Shown here: one piece after another, positions 1-7,317 of the stretch
How positions within the stretch are numbered: the stretch's first letter is position 1
How the letters are laid out: the number at the start of each line of letters is the position of its first letter
Source of the DNA: Candidatus Hydrogenedentota bacterium
Lineage (GTDB): Bacteria; Hydrogenedentota; Hydrogenedentia; Hydrogenedentales; JAGMZX01
DNA length: 49,343 nt
Reading direction: 5' to 3'
Assembly: GCA_029556545.1 (NCBI GenBank)
Contig: JAKQEQ010000097.1
Coordinates: forward strand, 1 to 49,343
The notes under the pieces: model-generated
Seen by the model: only the letters and a program-made list of their open reading frames with translations
What the model was told of the DNA's origin: nothing
Databases searched by the model: none
Translations under genes and position numbers: made by a program

Positions 1-197
1 CCCGCCGCCCGCTCCGCGAAATTCCCGCCGACACCGTAGACAACGGCCATGTCCGAGGCGATGTCCAGTTCCCGCGTATAGGGAGACGCGGTCTGAAAAC
101 AGGTGTAATCCCGCTCGGGCGTTTGCCCGTGCGCCGAGTCCGCTGTCAGCGCCAATAGCGCAATCACGCCGACGCATATGGAAAACCATCCCGGCAT
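1..197 (-). CDS. N-terminal part of a secreted protein (cut by window edge)
   Basis: This is an open frame of 65 codons that runs off the left edge of the window. The start is an ATG at 197, preceded at good spacing by an AAGGAG ribosome site. The first 25 or so residues look like a signal peptide: MPGWFS, then a hydrophobic stretch (ICVGVIALLALTA), then a likely cleavage around AHG-Q. The mature part begins QTPERDYTCFQT and carries no motif I recognise. It is probably an exported protein, but nothing more can be said from this fragment. Confidence 0.75.
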   Translation of the reverse strand, partial: MPGWFSICVGVIALLALTADSAHGQTPERDYTCFQTASPYTRELDIASDMAVVYGVGGNFAERAA

Positions 198-396
198 GCC
201 GTTACTCCTTGTTGTTTCGAGGGTAGTCTCGCGGGCAAGCGGAAAATACCATCCGGGGCGCCGCCGACTCAATGATTCGGGAACGAGCGGAGGCCATCGG
301 GCGGACGTGGGGAACCGAGCCACGGGCTCGACCGAAGGTCTCCAAACGCTATTCACCACAGAGGCACGGAGAGCACGGAGAAAATACAGAGAAGCA

Positions 397-420
397 GTTC
401 GTAGTTCAGGCTTCAGCCTG
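397..420 (+). repeat. Family D palindromic repeat, copy 1
   Basis: The core at 407-420 is a 6-2-6 palindrome, CAGGCT-tc-AGCCTG, preceded by gttcgtagtt. Related cores occur at 551-564 (one mismatch), 35291-35306, 37614-37627 and 44770-44783. Their stem bases differ, but pairing is kept. Confidence 0.8.
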
Positions 421-448
421 TGTCATGCACGCGGGAGCCCAACGCATT

Positions 449-533
449 TCTCCGCGAATCTCCCCGTTCTCGGCGTCTCTGCGTTGAATCTTCCAACGCA
501 GAGGCGCGGAGACCGCGGAGAGGACGCAGAAGA
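449..533. repeat. Large imperfect inverted repeat
   Basis: Two arms of about 38 bases, 449-486 and 494-533, are mostly reverse-complementary around a 7-base loop. The innermost 9 pairs (TCTGCGTTG with CAACGCAGA) are perfect. The arms belong to a purine-rich 'cgcagaggcgcggaga' type of sequence, of which a further direct copy lies at about 357-393. It could form a hairpin in either strand and may act as a terminator or just be a repeat. No T-tract follows it. Confidence 0.65.
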
Positions 534-540
534 GGCAGTA

Positions 541-564
541 GTTCGTAGTTCAGGCTTCAGCGTG
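541..564 (+). repeat. Family D palindromic repeat, copy 2
   Basis: The first 21 bases (541-561) are identical to 397-417. The palindrome core CAGGCT-tc-AGCGTG has one mismatch in its stem, so this copy appears slightly decayed. Confidence 0.75.
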
Positions 565-694
565 AGACGCACAAAGTGGGGACAGGCACGTCTCGCTCGA
601 AGACTCGCTTCGCTTGTGCCAGTCCCCGACTTGGGACGCCCGTGCTACGTGGGATTCCTTTGTCCCGTGCGCGGGCGGGTGTTACCATCCGCGC

Positions 695-1906
695 ATGGAG
701 TTGCCTCGATTACAGGTTTCGAATCGTCTGCGCGCGATCATGTCGTATCGGAAATTCGTCGGGCCGTCGCCGCGGGTGCTGTTTCTCGAGAGCGATTACT
801 GGCTCGATACGGCGTGTATCCGCGCGGCGGAGCGCATGGGCTGGGCGCTGCGGCGCACGCCGGTGCGGATGCTGGGCGTCATGCCGCGCGAACAGGTGCG
901 CGACCTGCTGTACGCGCTGGGCGAGTTCCGGCCCGACTTCGTGCTGAGCGTCAATCTCGGGGCCATGGACGAGGCGGGCGTGTTCGCGCGGCTCTTCGAG
1001 GACCTGCGGCTGCCGTGGGTCACGTGGTTCGTGGACGACCCGCGCACGATCATCATGGACCGGACCTGTTACGGGGGCGAGTACGCGGCAGCGCTGACTT
1101 GGGACGCGGCGTATGAGGATGCGCTGCACCGCGCGGGTTTCGCGCTCGTGAGGACGCTTCCCCTCGCGGCGGATACGGCGTTCTTCGACGCCGAACCCGC
1201 CGACGCCTGGAAGTTCCCGCCGACGTTCGTGGGCAATTCGATGATTGAATTCGCGGAGCGGGAGCGCGTCTGGTTCGTCAAACGCCCGAACCTGGCCGCG
1301 ATCATCGACGCGGTTTTTGACGCGGGCCGCGTGACCCGGGAGAGCTTCGGCAGGGGCCTGGACGCCGTGTTGCCCGCGGATTGCGCAACGACCCTGGACG
1401 CGGAGGCGCGACGGCACGTCGAGTTGTGCCTCTTCGTCGAGGGCACGCGCCGGCTTCGCCATGCCCTCGCGACAGCGCTGGTCCCCGAGGGGTTATGTTT
1501 ACGCGGGGACGCGGCCTGGCGCCTCCATTTCCCCGACGCGAGGCCGACACTCAACTATCAAAGAGAACTTCCGGCGTATTATCGCGCGTGTGAAGTGAAC
1601 GTGAACTGTACGAGCATCCAGATGCCGAACACGGTGAATCAGCGCGTGTTCGATTGTCCCGCCGCAGGCGGCTTCCTCTTGACCGACGCGCAGCCCGCGC
1701 TGCGGGAACTGTTCGACGCGGACACCGAGATCGCGTGTTACGCCAGTCTCGACGAGGCGCGCGAGATGCTCCGCTATTTCCGCGCGCGCCCCGCCGAGCG
1801 CCGCGCCATCACGGCCCGCGCCCGCGAACGGATACTCAACGAGCATACCTACGAACACCGTCTGCACGTAATCGCCGACTGGATGCGGGAGCGGTTCGCG
1901 GAGTAG
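695..1906 (+). CDS. CgeB-like glycosyltransferase family protein
   Basis: This is a 403-residue soluble protein. The N-terminal half (about residues 15-230) has a Rossmann-like pattern with VLFLESDYW, an MLGVM strand and a WFVDDPR motif, as in the DUF3880-type domain of CgeB-like proteins. The C-terminal third carries the Glyco_trans_1_2 signature: an NVNCTSIQMP segment, then NQRVFDCPAAGGFLLTD and a helical tail with NEHTYEHR. Such proteins are retaining GT-B-like sugar transferases; the donor and acceptor are unknown. I prefer the ATG at 695, because the longer frame back to 614 is repeat translation. An ATG at 740 is an alternative start. A second CgeB-like domain lies at 11989-13947. Confidence 0.75.
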   Translation: MELPRLQVSNRLRAIMSYRKFVGPSPRVLFLESDYWLDTACIRAAERMGWALRRTPVRMLGVMPREQVRDLLYALGEFRPDFVLSVNLGAMDEAGVFARLFEDLRLPWVTWFVDDPRTIIMDRTCYGGEYAAALTWDAAYEDALHRAGFALVRTLPLAADTAFFDAEPADAWKFPPTFVGNSMIEFAERERVWFVKRPNLAAIIDAVFDAGRVTRESFGRGLDAVLPADCATTLDAEARRHVELCLFVEGTRRLRHALATALVPEGLCLRGDAAWRLHFPDARPTLNYQRELPAYYRACEVNVNCTSIQMPNTVNQRVFDCPAAGGFLLTDAQPALRELFDADTEIACYASLDEAREMLRYFRARPAERRAITARARERILNEHTYEHRLHVIADWMRERFAE

Positions 1907-1939
1907 CGGGCGCGGAAGTGGACCTCTATTGCATTAACT

Positions 1940-1953
1940 TATCGTATATGATA
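1940..1953. promoter_or_regulatory. AT-rich palindrome and -10-like box before abiEi
   Basis: TATCGTA-TATGATA is a palindrome with six of seven pairs. It contains TATGAT (1947-1952), a good -10 match that ends only 11 bases before the AbiEi start codon. No convincing -35 box or Shine-Dalgarno sequence is visible. The transcript may therefore be leaderless or nearly so, and the palindrome is a plausible operator for AbiEi, since antitoxins of this family repress their own promoter. Confidence 0.45.
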
Positions 1954-1963
1954 TGCTTGTGCC

Positions 1964-2599
1964 ATGAGATGGGAAGATGCAGTGGCCCTGGTGGGCAAAG
2001 AAGCGGTATTTTCGTCCGCGTTGCTGCTGGCGGGGGACGTGTCGCCGCAACAGGTGCGGCTCCAGCTTTCCCGCTGGGTGAAGTCGGGCCGACTCCTTCA
2101 ACTGCGGCGCGGTCTCTACGCCCTGGCGCCGGTGTGGCGCAAGACGGAGGCGCACCCGTTCCTCGTGGCCAACGCATTGCGCCGCGGCTCTTATGTGAGC
2201 CTGGAGGCGGCCTTGGCGTATCACGGGGTTATCCCGGAGCACGTGCCCGTCGTGACGAGCGTCGGCCCGGTTCGCCCGGAAACGGTGCGCAATCCCCTCG
2301 GGACCTTTCAATTCAAGCGCGTGGCGAAGAATCTGCTCTTCGGCTATTCGCGCATCGAGGTTGCGCCGCGACAATTCGCGTTTGTCGCGTCGGCGGAGAA
2401 GGCCCTGCTGGACTTGGTTTACCTGACTCCCGGCGCGGATTCTCCGGAGTATCTTCGTGAGCTTCGGCTGCAGCATAGTGATGCGGTGTGCATCGAGAGA
2501 CTTCGCGATTTGGCCGAACGCAGCGGCAAGCCCAAACTTATCCGTGCGGCCAGAATCGCCGGTTTGATCTTCAAGGCGGATGAAGGAACCGCGCCATGA
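1964..2599 (+). CDS. abiEi: AbiEi-family antitoxin (type IV toxin-antitoxin)
   Basis: This 211-residue protein begins with a winged-helix region (about residues 1-55: SSALLLAGDVSPQQVRLQLSRW, then GRLLQLRRGLYAL), the usual DNA-binding head of AbiEi antitoxins. The rest matches the C-terminal antitoxin domain, including SYVSLEAALAYHG and SAEKALLDLVYL. In known AbiE systems this protein represses the operon and neutralises the AbiEii nucleotidyltransferase without stable complex formation. Its stop overlaps the toxin start in an ATGA junction, so the two are translated together. The start at 1964 has no clear ribosome site, but a -10-like box sits just upstream. Confidence 0.88.
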   Translation: MRWEDAVALVGKEAVFSSALLLAGDVSPQQVRLQLSRWVKSGRLLQLRRGLYALAPVWRKTEAHPFLVANALRRGSYVSLEAALAYHGVIPEHVPVVTSVGPVRPETVRNPLGTFQFKRVAKNLLFGYSRIEVAPRQFAFVASAEKALLDLVYLTPGADSPEYLRELRLQHSDAVCIERLRDLAERSGKPKLIRAARIAGLIFKADEGTAP

Positions 2600-3399
2600 A
2601 AGAGTATCTACGCCAGTTGACGGAACAGGTCGACAACGTGTCGGCGCGCCACTGTCTTGTTCGCGAGTACATGCAGGCCCGGCTCCTGGAATCATTGCAG
2701 GAACAGGGGCTATTCCTGCGATGGGCGTTCCTCGGCGGCACGGCATTGCGATTTCTTTTCGGGATTCCCCGGTTTTCGGAGGACCTCGATTTTTCGCTAA
2801 TCGTTCCGGGGCGGGATACCGGCCTGCGGACGGCGGTGGCGGGTATCCGGCGCGTGTTCGAGCGAGAGGGCTACCGAACAGAGGCGAAGGTGAGCGACCG
2901 CAAGGCCGTGGCTTCGGCGTTCGTTCGATTTCCCGGCTTGCCTTACGAACTGGGCTTGTCGCCGCACACGTCACAAACGCTCTCGATCAAAGTCGAAGTC
3001 GATAGCAATCCGCCGCCGGGCGCTCGCACTGAGACCACGCTGGTCCGGCGGCACGTGTTATTGCGCCTGCATCATTACGACAAGGCGTCCCTCTTCGCGG
3101 GCAAACTTCACGCGATCCTGAGCCGGCCCTGGCCCAAAGGACGCGACCTTTTCGATCTGGCGTGGTATCTCGCGGACGGGAGGTGGCCCGCGCCGAACAT
3201 CGACTTGCTGAATGCCGCGCTCGCTCAGACCGGCTGGGAGGGGGCCGCCATCACGGCGAAAAACTGGCGCAGTGAGGTCAGGAAGCGCATCAAGGCCCTG
3301 GATTGGACAAAGGCCCGAGCCGACGTGCGGCCATTTCTTGCGCGTGAACAGGACATGGACCTTGTTGCTCTCGACGTAATCGACGGCCTGCTCCGATAA
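2596..3399 (+). CDS. abiEii: AbiEii/AbiGii-family nucleotidyltransferase toxin
   Basis: This is a 267-residue protein of the DNA polymerase-beta nucleotidyltransferase fold. The active-site signature is intact: GGT at residues 47-49 and the paired aspartates D63 and D65 in EDLDFSL. Downstream are the family landmarks FAGKLHAIL and KGRDLFDLAWYL. Characterised relatives transfer nucleotides to a cellular RNA target and arrest growth, and some give abortive infection against phage. It overlaps the antitoxin gene by four bases. No other defence gene, integrase or mobile element is adjacent, so it looks like a stand-alone chromosomal pair. Confidence 0.92.
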   Translation: MKEYLRQLTEQVDNVSARHCLVREYMQARLLESLQEQGLFLRWAFLGGTALRFLFGIPRFSEDLDFSLIVPGRDTGLRTAVAGIRRVFEREGYRTEAKVSDRKAVASAFVRFPGLPYELGLSPHTSQTLSIKVEVDSNPPPGARTETTLVRRHVLLRLHHYDKASLFAGKLHAILSRPWPKGRDLFDLAWYLADGRWPAPNIDLLNAALAQTGWEGAAITAKNWRSEVRKRIKALDWTKARADVRPFLAREQDMDLVALDVIDGLLR

Positions 3400-3484
3400 C
3401 GGGAGCGTTTGCGCCCGCGATGGGCAATTCGGACATCAGAACGCGTCGCCGATAGCGGCAGCGGTTCCACAAGGCGCTGTCTTG

Positions 3485-6400
3485 TCATCGAGCGCGCGGC
3501 GTGACCTGAACGACGGCTTGGGCGCGGGTTCCCGACAGCAGGTCGTGGGCTTTCACGAGGTAGTGGCCGATGCGTTCGTTGCGGGCGAGAGGCAGGAATC
3601 CTTCGCTTTGGCCGCTTTCGCAGCGGACAACCTGCGTGTAATGCTCCAGGTGCTCGCCGCGCATGGTTTCGAGCGTGATGCGCACGAGGTGGACGCCGCA
3701 CATGCCGTCACGCGCCTTCACCGTCAACCGAAACGGGAGGCGATCGCCCTGTGACACGGACTTGGGCGTAGTCAGGTCGAGTCCGGCCACTTCGTAGGGC
3801 AGATGCGCGAGCAATAGCGCCTCGCCCCGCGCCAGACTGAAGCGCGGCTGCCGCCCACGCACCGGCAGGCCGTTGATCAGGTCGTACACGTGGCCGTCCC
3901 GCGGGAGTTCGGGCCGTATGCGTTCGTACTCGGGTCCGCCCTCGGGCGCGCGCACGATAAGCGTGAGGTCGGCGTCGCCGAAACGATACCGCCGCCGCAC
4001 GCCGGGCAGCCGGTCTTCCTCGGGCGCGGCGAGCGGCGCGTCCGAAGCAATCTCCGCTTCGGCCAGTATGCGCCGCAAGACGACGCCCATTTGCCCTTCC
4101 TCCTCGCTCGTACTCGTGGTCGTAATCGATCCCCCCTCCCCCACACTCCCGGCAGCCGGCAGCGCCGTCCGCCGGACGCCGTGCTCGTCGAATTCGCCGG
4201 GGGCGAAGTCGGCGACGACCCGGCCACCCTGCGCCGCGAAATCCGTGATGGCCGCGATTTCGCGATCGCTCAACGCGCGGGTCATGGGCAAGACCAGCAC
4301 GGCGTACTCGCCGAGTCGGCCAGCCTCGAGGTCCTCGCCGGATAAAAAATCGAACCCGACGCCCAGCCCGTCCAGCAGTTCGACCACCGCCGCCTGCGCC
4401 TCGTCATAGCGCGTTCCGCCCTCGTGCATCACGGCGTCGCAATAGCGGCTTGCGGGCGAATCGTAGACGGCGACGCGCGCCTTCGCGGGATCGGCGGTGA
4501 GCAGGAGGGTGTCCAGGCCGTGAGCGACAGCCGCATACGACGCCGCGAACTCGGCAAAGAACGGGGCCGGGCGGCCATCCGGCGCGAGCGCGGCATCTGG
4601 CGCGGCGTCGAGGGCCGTACCGAACGGTTCGGTCAGCCAGACCGCGTCACAGCCTTGGGCCAGCGCATGCCACGGCAACCAGCGCGCGTGTTCCGCCGAG
4701 CGGAGCGTGCCCCCGTCAAGGCACAGCGCCACGGACGTGGCCAGCGTCTTGTATGAGCGCAGTCTGGCTTCAAGGGCGGGGTCGGGGTCGATGGCAAGCC
4801 AGTCCATCGTGCGCGCCAGCGTGGGCCAGTCGTACCCGCGCATGGGGCCGCCATCGTTGCGCGCGCGAAAGCCGACGCGCGCCTGCGGGTCCACTCCGCG
4901 CATGGCCGCGCGCGCGCCGTCGAGGAAGCCGGTGAAAGTGGAGTCCGTGAACCGGCGAAAGTCGACCCACGACGCGGGGCAACCCAGTTCCCGCGCTTGG
5001 TCGATTGCGAGGGGGCGCACTTCGGCCCAGTCCGTGAAGCGGGAACTCCACGCGGCGTTCAAACCGTGGAGACCTTCGGTCGGCGCGATGGCGCGGTCAG
5101 GAGACCGGCCAGAACGGGCGTTCGGATGGTCTGCCTTCAATCGTGTCCGAAAAGACGCGAGACAGTGGGCGCACTGGCAAACATTGTCGTCGCCGGCGAA
5201 GAAATACGCGGGATTTCCCAGCGAATAGTCGAGCACGCCGGAGACGCCGAAGCGCCGCACGGTCTCGGCGAGCCGCGTCCGCTCGACGCCGCCGTAACTC
5301 GGGTCGCTCAGGCACGGCCCGCGCACGAGCCCTTCTTCGACGTGGTCCGCGGCGATGCGCGCGGCTTCCGCGATGGGCCGCAGATTGAGGCGGGTCAGGT
5401 GGAGGTGCGCCGCCGCGCCCGCGTCCGTGTAGACGGCGTCAAGCCCGGCGTCCGCCAAGATATCGAGCATGTGCCGCGCGTTGTATTCGTATGCCGCGGG
5501 GGCCACCGCCGCCAATCGCAGCGCGCGCGGCAACCGCACCTGCCGCACCGGCAGCACCCGCACCTCCGCCGCGGCCATGTTCAATTCCCAATCTTCGAAG
5601 GTGTGAAGTTCGCCGGGCACGGCGTAGACCTCGATCTTGACGCTCGGCGCGATGAGGTCGGCGAACGGCAGCGCGAGCGACACGTCGCCGCCGCCCTCGG
5701 GCGCGGGCACGGCATTTTCCGCGACGAGGCGGTCGAGGGCGTCGATGCCGCGCGCGTAAATGGCGAGCGGGCGCGCCTCGCCGTATACGGTGCGGAGCTT
5801 GAGCGAAATGTCCACGCTGTCGTGCGGCAGGATGAACGTCTTCGAGAGCCGCAGGTCGGTGAACGAGGGCCAGCCCTCGACCGCCACGGACTCGGAGTGC
5901 CACATGACGATGCCGCGCCGTCCGCGCAACTGGAAATCAAGCAGGTAGCGGCCCGGCCCCGCGAGCACCTCCGCCACGTAGGCATCGGCCCCCTTGCGCA
6001 GTTGCCGCAGTTCGTCGTACACGACGCGCAAGCCGCGATTCGGGTCGCGCAGTTGTACGGTGACGTCGTATGCGCGGTCCGCGGGGCGGTTGAAGCGCAG
6101 CCGAAATGCGCGAATGGGCGATTGCACGATGGAGTCGCGCATGGTCTGTATGAATTCGGACGGCAAGTCGGGCGGGATTTCCTCCTCGGGCGGACCTTCG
6201 GGGGCCAGGTTGTCGACTTGCATCACCCAGAGGTCCGAGTCGCGGCCCGCGGCCCAGCACACCGCCCGCGCGACAAGTGAGAAATAGGAATCCAGGAACT
6301 CGGGCACCGCATGCACCGGGTTGGCCAACGCGGGCAGGAAACAGTGCGTCGCGGGCTTGTCCTCCCGGAACGGCAGCAGCACGACGCGCCCTTCCCCGTA

Positions 6401-7006
6401 TGTCGCGGCCTCGACAAATCCCAGGCCGCCATACCACTCGGGCGTCATGGACTCGCCGACGCCCCGCGTGACCGGGGCGATATCCTCGATCGGCTTCAGC
6501 GCTTCGACAAAGGTTTCGAAGACGACGCCCGAGGCGGGGTCGCAGTTCACAAGCAAGAGCCCCGCGCCACCGGATACGCTTCGGAAGATTTGGCTTTGAA
6601 TCTCGACCGGCACCGCGTTAAGGTCCACGTTGCCCAGGATAATGACGTCAAATGGTTCGTGCAGGAGACTGTTCAACCGCGAGTTCGTCTCCTCCATCGA
6701 TGCGCCGGGAACGGGGCCCTCAACGAGGGCCGGATCGTAGCCAAGATGCGCGCGGTCCCACAGGGGCACAACCTCCAAGTGAATGTCGAGGCGCTGCGCC
6801 AATTCGACGGCATCGCGCAAGGTGTGGCGCGGCGCGACCAGCAGGCCGCGGACAGGTCCGCCTTCGAGGGGTTTCGCCCACGGCACATGCGGCGTCTCGA
6901 CGGCGGCCCCGAGGCTGAATGCGGGCGCGCCCGCGCGGACCGCGGCACAACCGTGACTCGCAATAAGTAGGGTCAGCGCACAAACAATACGGGGAAACAA
7001 CGGCAT
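3485..7006 (-). CDS. Large secreted GH42-like protein with trimerisation-type domain
   Basis: This is a 1173-residue exported protein. I place the start at 7006 (MPLFPRIVCALTLLIASHG), which gives a signal peptide; the longer frame has no such head. Residues about 30-320 form an amidotransferase-like region (FDVIILGNVDLN, GGAGLLLVNCDP). A middle beta-rich region follows, then a TIM-barrel-like part with CQCAHCLASF and LNAAWSSRFTDW, as in GH42 beta-galactosidases. Next is a Rossmann-like trimerisation region (YAVLVLPMTRALSD, GGRVVADFAPGEF). The usual Asn-Glu acid/base pair of GH42 is not visible near GDDNVCQC, so activity is uncertain. Two dispersed repeats are translated in frame (about residues 631-647 and 958-968). 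It is divergent from the aldolase gene. Confidence 0.75.
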   Translation of the reverse strand: MPLFPRIVCALTLLIASHGCAAVRAGAPAFSLGAAVETPHVPWAKPLEGGPVRGLLVAPRHTLRDAVELAQRLDIHLEVVPLWDRAHLGYDPALVEGPVPGASMEETNSRLNSLLHEPFDVIILGNVDLNAVPVEIQSQIFRSVSGGAGLLLVNCDPASGVVFETFVEALKPIEDIAPVTRGVGESMTPEWYGGLGFVEAATYGEGRVVLLPFREDKPATHCFLPALANPVHAVPEFLDSYFSLVARAVCWAAGRDSDLWVMQVDNLAPEGPPEEEIPPDLPSEFIQTMRDSIVQSPIRAFRLRFNRPADRAYDVTVQLRDPNRGLRVVYDELRQLRKGADAYVAEVLAGPGRYLLDFQLRGRRGIVMWHSESVAVEGWPSFTDLRLSKTFILPHDSVDISLKLRTVYGEARPLAIYARGIDALDRLVAENAVPAPEGGGDVSLALPFADLIAPSVKIEVYAVPGELHTFEDWELNMAAAEVRVLPVRQVRLPRALRLAAVAPAAYEYNARHMLDILADAGLDAVYTDAGAAAHLHLTRLNLRPIAEAARIAADHVEEGLVRGPCLSDPSYGGVERTRLAETVRRFGVSGVLDYSLGNPAYFFAGDDNVCQCAHCLASFRTRLKADHPNARSGRSPDRAIAPTEGLHGLNAAWSSRFTDWAEVRPLAIDQARELGCPASWVDFRRFTDSTFTGFLDGARAAMRGVDPQARVGFRARNDGGPMRGYDWPTLARTMDWLAIDPDPALEARLRSYKTLATSVALCLDGGTLRSAEHARWLPWHALAQGCDAVWLTEPFGTALDAAPDAALAPDGRPAPFFAEFAASYAAVAHGLDTLLLTADPAKARVAVYDSPASRYCDAVMHEGGTRYDEAQAAVVELLDGLGVGFDFLSGEDLEAGRLGEYAVLVLPMTRALSDREIAAITDFAAQGGRVVADFAPGEFDEHGVRRTALPAAGSVGEGGSITTTSTSEEEGQMGVVLRRILAEAEIASDAPLAAPEEDRLPGVRRRYRFGDADLTLIVRAPEGGPEYERIRPELPRDGHVYDLINGLPVRGRQPRFSLARGEALLLAHLPYEVAGLDLTTPKSVSQGDRLPFRLTVKARDGMCGVHLVRITLETMRGEHLEHYTQVVRCESGQSEGFLPLARNERIGHYLVKAHDLLSGTRAQAVVQVTPRAR
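4101..4133 (-). repeat. Family C repeat inside a coding sequence
   Basis: This stretch shares the 14-mer tcgtaatcgatccc, and the preceding tcgt/ctcgt pattern, with 18067-18101 in an intergenic region. Here it is translated on the minus strand as a low-complexity Ser/Thr/Glu run (SITTTSTSEEE) in the GH42-like protein. This looks like a repeat accommodated in a surface loop. Confidence 0.6.
5067..5115 (-). repeat. Family A repeat inside a coding sequence
   Basis: These 49 bases match 18152-18200 at 43 positions, without gaps. The first 16 bases also match, in reverse complement, 329-344. The two other copies are intergenic. Here the repeat is read in frame on the minus strand as SGRSPDRAIAPTEGLH, between KADHPNA and GLNAAWSS, where GH42 relatives normally have a short linker. 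Confidence 0.8.
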
Positions 7007-7317
7007 GTACTCGCTCCAACCACCAGGCACACACCAGACCGCAATAACATCGCGCGCGGGGCTCGCACCGTGAACCGCCGGCTGCGCAAAGCCGAGTGTA
7101 CCAGAAACCCCGCCGGCGCCCGCATTCCAGCGGCCCGTCACGGGTTCATTGCCTGCCCACGGCAACGCGAGTATACTGCGGCAAGCGGAAACAGACGCGG
7201 CGAGGCAATGCGCGGCCGCGCGTTTCCGGCGCGCATATCGTCGGCGATAGCGCGATGTCGACGCGATCAGGGGATCAGTCGCGAAAGGAACACGAAGTCC
7301 GGAAGGAAGGAGTCGTC
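7007..7317. other. Divergent promoter region
   Basis: These 311 bases separate the GH42-like gene (leftward) from the aldolase gene (rightward). A good sigma-70-type promoter for the rightward genes lies at 7149-7177. No gene or strong hairpin was seen in the remainder. Open frames here lack ribosome sites and resemble no protein. Confidence 0.6.
7149..7177 (+). promoter_or_regulatory. Sigma-70-type promoter for aldolase/sialidase pair
   Basis: TTGCCT (7149-7154) and TATACT (7172-7177) are separated by 17 bases, the ideal spacing. The -10 matches five of six consensus bases and the -35 four of six. It would give a leader of about 135 bases before the aldolase start at 7318. The same TATACT -10 box recurs before other genes in the window (17949, 33123, 40682). 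Confidence 0.6.

Larger units (their letters stand above)
198..694. other. Repeat-rich intergenic region
   Basis: These 497 bases lie between a secreted-protein gene and a glycosyltransferase gene transcribed away from it. No credible gene is present; the open frames here are repeat translations. The region holds copies of a 'cagaggcacggagag' type repeat near 357-393 and a large imperfect inverted repeat at 449-533 whose core is a perfect 9-bp stem (478-486 with 494-502). It also holds two copies of a 21-bp repeat (397-417, 541-561), one arm of repeat family A (329-344) and a degenerate half of family B (633-648). Promoters for the divergent genes should lie here, but I could not pick a convincing one. 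Confidence 0.7.

Noticed and set aside
178-1116. A 312-codon open frame on the plus strand before the glycosyltransferase gene
   Set aside because: It covers the repeat region and the other frame of the real glycosyltransferase gene. It has no domain and no ribosome site.
4997-6280. A 427-codon plus-strand frame opposite the GH42-like gene
   Set aside because: It is an antisense shadow rich in Arg, His and Gln. The minus-strand frame is the one with a signal peptide and domains.
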